This document shows, one piece after another, positions 58,290-64,000 of a DNA stretch of 64,000 bases. Numbering within the stretch: the first letter of the stretch is position 1; each line of letters opens with the position of its first letter. Below the pieces are notes generated by a model. It worked only from the letters and a program-made list of their open reading frames with translations. It did not search any database and had not been told where the DNA came from. The position numbers and the translations under genes are program-made. Source of the DNA: Neorhizobium sp. NCHU2750 (GTDB lineage: Bacteria > Pseudomonadota > Alphaproteobacteria > Rhizobiales > Rhizobiaceae); the NCBI RefSeq assembly GCF_003597675.1, contig NZ_CP030831.1, positions 1 through 64,000 on the forward strand, given 5' to 3'.

Positions 58290-58343
58290 AAAGAAAAAGG
58301 CCCCCGAAACGGCGTTCCGGAAGACCTTCTCTGTAGTCTCGCA
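58290..58343 (-). ncRNA. repE: antisense RNA RepE (repC control)
   Basis: On the minus strand a promoter TTGACT (58373-58378), 17-bp spacer, GATTCT (58350-58355) would start RNA near 58343. A G+C-rich hairpin at 58297-58327 followed by TTTTTCTTTT ends it about 54 nt later, the size reported for Ti RepE. It lies opposite the repB-repC leader and is expected to lower RepC expression. Position and signals are read from sequence; expression is inferred. Confidence 0.75.
58297..58327 (-). terminator. rho-independent terminator of RepE
   Basis: Minus-strand stem AAGGTCTTCCG / CGGGGGCCTT (with G-U pairs) followed by a run of T at about 58287-58296. In the plus-strand mRNA the same segment may form a structure controlling repC translation. 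Confidence 0.65.
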
Positions 58344-58445
58344 GCTAAGAGAATCGCATTTCCAGAAATCGTAGTCAAGGGTCCCGTAAGGGAAAGCGTC
58401 ATTTCGACGGGCGGATTTCTATTGCCTAACAAAAGGTAAAAGGAA

Positions 58446-59765
58446 ATGCAGACGCATATCTCAACGACGTCCTTTGGGCGGCGGCCGATGACACTCGGCC
58501 ATCTTGCAAGCCAGATGGTCGCAAAAGCGGTCGCATCAGACGCTGTCGCCAACAAATGGCAGGTCTTCCAGCACATCCGTGAATCCCGGGAACTGATCGG
58601 AGCCACGGACCGCTCGCTCTCGATCCTGAACGCGCTGTTGACGTTTTACCCGGAGACCACCTTGACTGGTGGCGCCGAACTGGTCGTATGGCCTTCTAAC
58701 GAGCAGCTGATGGCTCGCGCCAACGGCATGCCCGCCACGACACTGCGCCGGCATCTTGCCGTACTGGTTGATTGCGGGCTCATCATTCGCCGCGACAGTC
58801 CCAACGGCAAGCGATTCGCTCGCAAGGGAAGGGGAGGGGAGATCGAGCAGGCCTACGGCTTCGATCTGTCGCCGATCGTAGCGCGGGCCGAAGAGTTCCG
58901 AGATTTGGCCCAGGCGGTGCAAGCTGAAAAGAAGGCCTTCCGGGTCTCCAAGGAACGGCTGACTCTGCTTCGCCGCGACATCGTCAAAATGATCGAGACT
59001 GGCGTCGAAGAAGGCGTTCCCGGAGACTGGGGAAGAGTTACACAGACCTATCAGGGGATCATCGGCCGCTTGCCGCGCTCTGCACCCCGTCAGCTTGTCG
59101 AGAGTATTGGTCACGAACTTCAGGATCTCTGCACCGAGATACGTGACGTATTGGAATCATTTGCAAAAACAATGAAACTGGACGGCAATGAGTCCCATTT
59201 CGGTCGCCACAAACAGAATTCAAAACCAGACTCTAAATCTGAATCTGAATACGGCTCTGGAAAAAATGTAGAAGCGGGCGGCAGCGTTGCGGAAACCGAC
59301 AAGGTGCGGAGCTTGCCGAAACGCGAGCTGCCTTTGGGGATAGTGATGGATGCCTGCCCCGAAATTCAGGAACTGGCCCAGGGAGGGACAATCCGGCATT
59401 GGCGGGACTTGCTGGCGGCGGCTGAGCTTGCCCGGCCGATGCTGGGGATTAGTCCGAGCGCCTGGCGGGAGGCCCGCGAAACCATGGGCGAGCAACACGC
59501 TGCGATCACGCTGGCGTCAATCTATCAGCGGGCCGGTCAGATCAACAACGCCGGCGGTTATCTCCGAAGCCTGACCGACCGGGCCAAGGACGGGAAGTTT
59601 TCGACTTGGCCGATGGTTATGGCGTTGCTCCGGGCGAAGCTGGACGAGCAGAAGAATGCAGCCGGCGCTGGAAAGCCGCGAACTGATGAGGAGGTCGAGG
59701 ATGACAGCCGCCTCCACGTATCGGAATCGCTGCTGAAAAACCTGCGAAAGCCGAGATCATGGTGA
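58446..59765 (+). CDS. repC: replication initiator RepC
   Basis: 439 residues. MQTHISTTSFGRRPMTLGHL and IRESRELIGATDRSLSILNALLTFYPET are typical RepC; the winged-helix DNA-binding region includes LIVWPSNEQLMARANGMPATTLRRHLAVLVDCGLIIRRDSPNGKRF-like sequence (58680-58810). It is the limiting initiator of repABC replicons. The gene probably contains the replication origin in its AT-rich middle. Ends 8 bp from the convergent recombinase gene. Confidence 0.95.
   Translation: MQTHISTTSFGRRPMTLGHLASQMVAKAVASDAVANKWQVFQHIRESRELIGATDRSLSILNALLTFYPETTLTGGAELVVWPSNEQLMARANGMPATTLRRHLAVLVDCGLIIRRDSPNGKRFARKGRGGEIEQAYGFDLSPIVARAEEFRDLAQAVQAEKKAFRVSKERLTLLRRDIVKMIETGVEEGVPGDWGRVTQTYQGIIGRLPRSAPRQLVESIGHELQDLCTEIRDVLESFAKTMKLDGNESHFGRHKQNSKPDSKSESEYGSGKNVEAGGSVAETDKVRSLPKRELPLGIVMDACPEIQELAQGGTIRHWRDLLAAAELARPMLGISPSAWREARETMGEQHAAITLASIYQRAGQINNAGGYLRSLTDRAKDGKFSTWPMVMALLRAKLDEQKNAAGAGKPRTDEEVEDDSRLHVSESLLKNLRKPRSW
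59155..59275. other. candidate origin of replication inside repC
   Basis: An AT-rich island within otherwise GC-rich repC, with A-runs and the near repeats TCTAAATCTGAATCTGAATA. repABC origins have been mapped to an AT-rich segment inside repC, so this is the best candidate for oriV. Confidence 0.55.
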
Positions 59766-59773
59766 TCCCCTCG

Positions 59774-60715
59774 CTATTCAGCCGCCGCGATGTCGACCTC
59801 GGTGATCAACCCGGAACGTCGGGCGCGATCGATCAGGTTCTTGACGGACGAGGGCGACCATTTGGATCCACCGCGCGGCGTACGTTCGTGCAATCTTTCA
59901 AGCTGGACAGCGATCTCACGAAGCTTGAGGTCCGGGTTCGAAGAATGAATGCCAGCCACAAGCGTCATCAGGCGGTCTTCGGGAAGACGGGGCAGAGATT
60001 TTTTCAGCAGCGCCGGATCCGCCATGCGTTCAGACACCATCCACTTCACAGCTCGGCGAAGACGTTCTGGCGTCCATTCGAGGCCGCGCTGCTTGAGCAC
60101 TCGTGCGATGTCGTCCCATGTGTGATCCGGCCGCATGCGCCGAACGGTCGGAAGCCATTGGTTCGCCGAGGCCTGGATGCGATCGCCATATGCCGCTTTC
60201 TGGGCCGCGGTCATCCTGGCCAACACCTCGGGGCGTTTTTCCCGGATGCCGGGGTTGCCGGAAAGCTTTCCCTTGGACTTGGCTGCCCGGATACCCGCCT
60301 TCGTTCGTTCGGAAATGAGCGCGCGTTCGAGCTGCGCCACGGCGCCGAGAACCTGAAGGGAAAACATTCCCTGCGGCGTCGACGTGTCGATGGGATCGCG
60401 CAACGACCGGAAATGCGCGCCCTTCACCGTCAGATCCTCGATAACCTCAAGCAGATGGCTGACCGAGCGCGCCAAACGATCAAGCCGTACCACAACAAGC
60501 GTGTCGCCGGCGACGATCTCGCGAACGAGTTTGGAAAGGGCAGGCCGGGCACGGGAGGCGCCGGATCCGTGTTCTTGGACGATCATATCGCACCCCGCCG
60601 ATCGCAAATCGATTTCCTGGGCTTCCGTCGCTTGCTCGTCCGTAGACACGCGTGCATAGCCGATCAGCCGGCCCTGTGGTCGACGGGAAGCCTTATTCTT
60701 GGTGTTAGCAGCCAT
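59774..60715 (-). CDS. serine recombinase (resolvase/invertase family)
   Basis: 313 residues from the ATG at 60713-60715 (MAANTKNKASRR); the frame is open to 60820. The catalytic domain shows LIGYARVSTDEQ (catalytic Ser in RVSTDEQ), LVVVRLDRLARSVSHLLEVIEDL, and LGAVAQLERALISERTKAGI. The C-terminal half is longer than in Tn3 resolvases, with KWSPSSVKNLIDRARRSGLI as probable DNA-binding helix-turn-helix. It may resolve plasmid multimers or act on a mobile unit; no partner genes or obvious res site were identified. Convergent with repC. Confidence 0.9.
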   Translation of the reverse strand: MAANTKNKASRRPQGRLIGYARVSTDEQATEAQEIDLRSAGCDMIVQEHGSGASRARPALSKLVREIVAGDTLVVVRLDRLARSVSHLLEVIEDLTVKGAHFRSLRDPIDTSTPQGMFSLQVLGAVAQLERALISERTKAGIRAAKSKGKLSGNPGIREKRPEVLARMTAAQKAAYGDRIQASANQWLPTVRRMRPDHTWDDIARVLKQRGLEWTPERLRRAVKWMVSERMADPALLKKSLPRLPEDRLMTLVAGIHSSNPDLKLREIAVQLERLHERTPRGGSKWSPSSVKNLIDRARRSGLITEVDIAAAE

Positions 60716-60770
60716 TTGCAGTGCCTGAGGAGTGTTAAAGAGCATTTTTCCAAACGTAGAGGATAAGGAT

Positions 60771-60782
60771 AAACGATCGTTT
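60771..60782. promoter_or_regulatory. palindrome upstream of the recombinase gene
   Basis: AAACGATCGTTT, a perfect 12-bp palindrome about 55 bp upstream of the recombinase start, near repeated AAACGT sequences. Possible operator or recombination half-site; not assigned. Confidence 0.4.
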
Positions 60783-60943
60783 GTAAACGTCTCTTGGTCC
60801 TTTGGAGTCAAAGTAAACACGTCGCAAGTGGCTGGAAAACAGTGGTTTTCATCGATGTCACGTCCATCGGCGCTAATCCTGTACAGTTCGAACGCCTTGG
60901 CAGCTCTAAATAGTACGCGCGCGAGAAAAAGTATCTGCTATGA

Positions 60944-60970
60944 TTGAAGTGTATGCTATTATAGCTTCAA
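60944..60970. promoter_or_regulatory. inverted repeat upstream of the DUF1612-type gene
   Basis: Outer arms TTGAAG...CTTCAA enclose the perfect inner palindrome GCTATTATAGC (60955-60965), ending 27 bp before the ATG at 60998. The layout suits an autoregulatory operator. Confidence 0.5.
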
Positions 60971-60997
60971 GATGGTCTAAATAGATACGTTAAAACA

Positions 60998-62107
60998 ATG
61001 AGATATGAAATTGGCGATTTGCCTTTGACAGTGCTGCTTCCGGCTATCGCAAGGGCAGAAGATCAAATCGCGCGTCTGGACGAAATTGTTCGTCGCAGCC
61101 CCGTCAGGCAGGGCTTTACCGAAAGGTCTCACTTCACCGAGGCGGCCGCAAGCATGTGGATCGCAGGCGAGCTTGTCCACATCGAGGATCTCGTTCTCCA
61201 CGACGCAAATCGGGATGTGCGTACCCCGACCCACGAAATCACCATCGCACATTCGATCCTGAGAGCGCGGCGGCGCATCGAAAAAGCTGACCCTGACTGG
61301 GCGACGAGCAGGGCTGGGATCGTAAACCTGGTGGGGCGGTCAGAGGGCTCTGCGGAACGAGAGTCGGTAGGGAAGGGGAGATCGCCCTTGCCCGCCGAAC
61401 TGACGCTGAACGAAGAGGACAACTGTTTCGCCGCGGAGATGGCCGAAATCGATGCAGTTCTTGATCGGTCGACCCGCGCACTCGAAGCGGTGGTAACGGT
61501 GGAGGGCAGCAAGGCGGATCCTCTGATGGTCGGTGAGCTCGTTGTCCGGGATCCGGGATGGGACGAGGAAGGGCGCCTTTCGGCTTGGAGAGCGGTTCTG
61601 GCTCAGGCTGACGCCTTGCCGACTACCTTGGCGGCCGCAGTGATATGGGACGCATGGGAAAGCATGGAGCCATTGCAGCGGCAGCATTGGCTTGGTACCC
61701 AACTCGTGAATTCATATTTCCGGGTGCGCGGAAAGGTGTCCTCGCACCTGTTTGGCATCTGCTCCGGTCTTAAAGCTGTGCCGCGGGAACGGCGGCGATC
61801 ACACAATCGCGTATCACGAGTGCTTGCCGGGCTGGATGCAATGGCGAGCAGCGCTGAACTGGCCATGAAGGAAGTCATTCGGCTGGGACAGGCGAGGGAG
61901 CACCTCGAGCGAAAACTGAAGGGAAAGCGCTCGTCCAGCAGTTTGCCGCGCGTTGTGGACTTGCTGATGACGCGACCGATCGTGTCCTCGTCGATGATAG
62001 TCAAGGAATTGAAGGTTAGCCATCGTGCGGCGCTCGATCTCGTCGCCGAACTCGGCGTTCGGGAAGTGACGGGGAGAGGAAGCTTCCGTGCATGGGGTGT
62101 GATTTGA
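60998..62107 (+). CDS. RHE_PE00001/DUF1612-type DNA-binding protein
   Basis: 369 residues. The family occurs widely on rhizobial plasmids near rep regions and is of unknown function. The central part (RDPGWDEEGRLSAWRAVLAQADALPTTLAAAVIWDAWESMEPLQRQHWLG) is the DUF1612-like block. The C-terminal SSLPRVVDLLMTRPIVSSSMIVKELKVSHRAALDLVAELGVREVTGRGSFRAWGVI is a winged helix-turn-helix. An inverted repeat just upstream suggests autoregulation. Assignment is from memory of the family. Confidence 0.75.
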   Translation: MRYEIGDLPLTVLLPAIARAEDQIARLDEIVRRSPVRQGFTERSHFTEAAASMWIAGELVHIEDLVLHDANRDVRTPTHEITIAHSILRARRRIEKADPDWATSRAGIVNLVGRSEGSAERESVGKGRSPLPAELTLNEEDNCFAAEMAEIDAVLDRSTRALEAVVTVEGSKADPLMVGELVVRDPGWDEEGRLSAWRAVLAQADALPTTLAAAVIWDAWESMEPLQRQHWLGTQLVNSYFRVRGKVSSHLFGICSGLKAVPRERRRSHNRVSRVLAGLDAMASSAELAMKEVIRLGQAREHLERKLKGKRSSSSLPRVVDLLMTRPIVSSSMIVKELKVSHRAALDLVAELGVREVTGRGSFRAWGVI

Positions 62108-62287
62108 TGTGAAGGCGGCAAACATGGTCGGTGCGAGAATTGAACGAATTGAGGCGGTCGCGTCCTCGCGCGTTTAGATGTTTCTGGTCATAGAATTCCT
62201 TTTGTTTCGCGGCTCATTCGTGGCGACGCATGTCGCAAACGACACGCATTCGCCGCCGTAAAAATCCGCAGGAGAGGGCGGCAACGT

Positions 62288-64000
62288 TCATTTGAACTCA
62301 GTTAAATAGATCGTCTTGATGCCGTCCGGCGTTAGGCCAGTACGACGCAATTCAGCCTCACAGCGCTCTTGAAGAGCCTCCCTGTCTCCGGGTTGCCCAA
62401 TTAGATAGACATAGAGATTGCGGACCGCTCCGACGAGCTTTGTCACTTCCTCCAATTTGAGGGCGTACGTTCCCTGGGTGCTTGCTTTCCGATCGGCGAT
62501 GGGCTCCGGAAGCGCCGAAACCCGCAAAGACTGCCTTCCGGGATAGCATCGCCTGAACCATTGCTCGGCTTCTAGGAGTTGAGCATGGTCGTTCTTGTAG
62601 AGCGGGTTGTCCTTCTCCTTGTCGCTTTTGGCTTCTATGACGAAATCGAACAAACCGCTCGTTCGCCACAAAACATCAGGCCCTGTTTTGTGCACTGCTT
62701 CCGGCCGCTCGGCGTCAAAACCAAGATATGCTCCAAGGTTCTTTAACGCTTCCTCATATTGGAAAGGGGAGGCGTCGGGCACTAAAGCCGAGACCGCTTC
62801 GTTATAAGCAGGAATGAGCGATCCACGACGTTGATATTCGAGGATTCGGCTAACAATCGCCATGGATTGTGGACCAGCCATTGGTCGCGGAATGTAGGCC
62901 GGTCGGATGCGAGGTGGGATATGGTTGTTGTTGGTTGCGAAAGCTGACGTCTGAAGTCGCTGACCTTTGTGATCATCATTCATATGGAAAGCGATGCGAG
63001 CTGCCAACGAGGAAAGCCATGCCCTTCTCTGACCATCCTGGGCAAGGTCTGGTGAGGAAATCAGGTGTTCGAGTTCTTGAATGGCGCTTTCATACTGTCC
63101 CACTCTTTCCAGCCGGAAAGCCCTGCGCTCAGCACCGGCGACCTTCAGCGACAGTTCGTCGATCCCCGGGGGCCGGGTGGCGGCTGCCAACTCTGACGCA
63201 TGGTAGGCAACCCAATCCGGATCCCTGTTCAAACACTTGAGCATCGTTTCGCCAATTTCCTGATAGCTGGCGACAGCCTCACTCACTTCCTGTCCCACGT
63301 TGAGTTGTACCCGGCTGCTCGCGGTCAGATGCTCAAGGTTCTTCTTGCGTCCGATCCATGCAACCAAATCGCTTCCCGTCAGGACGACCACGCAGAAATC
63401 GCCGCCCCCCCTAGAGCCGCGCCCTAGGCCCTGCTCGATCCGCTGGGCCAACAACGAGTTGACCGCGGAATCTGCAAGAACACTCGTCCGAAACATATCG
63501 TAGTCGGTCGTACCCTGTGGCAGGCCATCCATAATCAGCAGGCGGCAAGACTGACCAGCCAAATCAATGCCGTCGTACCGGTTAGCAAGAACGATCGGAC
63601 CCTTGAACGATCCGGCCTGCATATCTTTTATACGGTGGCTAACCGCTTCACTTGTCTCTGGATATTCCGCAGTATCCAACCATCCTTTGGCAACGGTCCC
63701 GGACGGCGCCAAAATCGCGACGCCGGCGTAACCGGCAATCCATTTCGCGATCTGTTTAACCATCGGTGTGATAGCGACATTGCCGAGCGGCATCAGCTCG
63801 GGCACCAAGATCATGCGCTCGCCTACACCCGCGAGCGATGAAGACTGAATCGGTCTGCCAACTGCAGCAGGGGAGGCACCGAATGTGCGAACAATCTCGC
63901 TGTCGTCCGAAATCGTAGCAGACATGTAGATCCGGCGTTTAGCGTCATCGAACGTCGGAAGAAGATCAACCGGCGGAAAGGTGGGGGTGATCGTCACCGA
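62288..64000 (-). CDS. superfamily 2 helicase with C-terminal nuclease-like domain (N-terminus outside window)
   Basis: At least 570 residues; the frame is open to the window edge and codon 1 of the visible part is an internal Val. Visible helicase motifs are RIYMSATISDDSEI (motif III region), GPIVLANRYDGIDLAGQSCRLLIMDGLP (motif V) and LAQRIEQGLGRGSRGGGDFCVVVLTG (motif VI), as in DinG/XPD-like enzymes. The last about 170 residues contain GPDVLWRT...FDFVIEAKSDKE, fitting a PD-(D/E)XK nuclease core. Helicase-nuclease fusions of this kind often belong to anti-phage systems, but no companion gene is visible here. Confidence 0.75.
   Translation of the reverse strand, partial: SVTITPTFPPVDLLPTFDDAKRRIYMSATISDDSEIVRTFGASPAAVGRPIQSSSLAGVGERMILVPELMPLGNVAITPMVKQIAKWIAGYAGVAILAPSGTVAKGWLDTAEYPETSEAVSHRIKDMQAGSFKGPIVLANRYDGIDLAGQSCRLLIMDGLPQGTTDYDMFRTSVLADSAVNSLLAQRIEQGLGRGSRGGGDFCVVVLTGSDLVAWIGRKKNLEHLTASSRVQLNVGQEVSEAVASYQEIGETMLKCLNRDPDWVAYHASELAAATRPPGIDELSLKVAGAERRAFRLERVGQYESAIQELEHLISSPDLAQDGQRRAWLSSLAARIAFHMNDDHKGQRLQTSAFATNNNHIPPRIRPAYIPRPMAGPQSMAIVSRILEYQRRGSLIPAYNEAVSALVPDASPFQYEEALKNLGAYLGFDAERPEAVHKTGPDVLWRTSGLFDFVIEAKSDKEKDNPLYKNDHAQLLEAEQWFRRCYPGRQSLRVSALPEPIADRKASTQGTYALKLEEVTKLVGAVRNLYVYLIGQPGDREALQERCEAELRRTGLTPDGIKTIYLTEFK

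Noticed and set aside
60998..62107. Possible repABC-associated replication gene
   Set aside because: Its C-terminal HTH could suggest a regulator of replication, but nothing in the sequence ties it to copy control; left as unknown function.

Overview
This window is a section of an Agrobacterium (Rhizobiaceae) nopaline-type Ti plasmid. It runs from a T-DNA left border at base 1, through a complete T-DNA of about 28.5 kb to the right border at 28505-28529, then through the nopaline catabolism (noc) region, the trb mating-bridge operon, traI, and the repABC replicon. Evidence for this is the canonical 25-bp borders, the opine synthases nos and acs, the oncogenes iaaH, iaaM, ipt and 6b, a complete nocPTQM/nocR transport set, the order traI-trbBCDEJKLFGHI, and repABC with tra boxes. 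No vir genes lie inside the window.

T-DNA (1-28529). The inter-genic DNA is AT-rich and carries plant-type TATA and poly(A) signals. From left to right it holds: an agrocinopine synthase gene (acs) killed by an amber codon; a RolB/plast-family gene; a multipass membrane protein; a second plast gene; an IS256-family element with an 8-bp target duplication; two further plast genes; a histidine-phosphatase/SDR fusion gene; a second, intact acs; a plast gene split by an IS3-family element; the divergent auxin genes iaaH and iaaM; the cytokinin gene ipt followed by a decayed ipt 3' fragment; 6b with a long poly-Glu tract; an IS407-group element; another plast gene; and nopaline synthase (nos) beside the right border. 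The acs-plast gene pair is present twice and has decayed in complementary fashion: acs is dead in one copy and plast is split in the other. In both acs copies the conserved coding sequence has no ATG of its own. It is joined in frame to an upstream ATG only if a 62- or 66-nt GT...AG segment is removed, which suggests spliceosomal introns in a bacterial opine synthase gene. The SDR fusion gene shows a similar 61-nt arrangement.

noc region (28530-44873). A leftward operon, noxB - small 2Fe-2S protein - noxA - arginase - opine dehydrogenase-like gene - ocd, converts imported nopaline to arginine, ornithine and proline. Divergent hyuA/hyuB hydantoinase genes, a LysR regulator, the ABC transporter nocP-nocT-nocQ-nocM and the regulator nocR complete the region. 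Similar 37-bp sequences lie upstream of nocR and between noxB and hyuA and are probably shared NocR sites.

Conjugation and replication (45105-59765). traI (acyl-homoserine-lactone synthase) and eleven trb genes form one tightly overlapping leftward operon. It diverges from repABC, with two tra boxes between them that link quorum sensing to conjugation and copy number. Two parS palindromes lie between repA and repB, and a 54-nt antisense RNA (RepE type) can be placed between repB and repC.

The right end holds a serine recombinase, a RHE_PE00001/DUF1612-type DNA-binding protein, and a helicase with a C-terminal PD-(D/E)XK-like nuclease motif that is cut by the window edge. No tRNA, rRNA or CRISPR array was seen. 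Plant genes named here were assigned by recalled family sequence and gene order; no database search was run.
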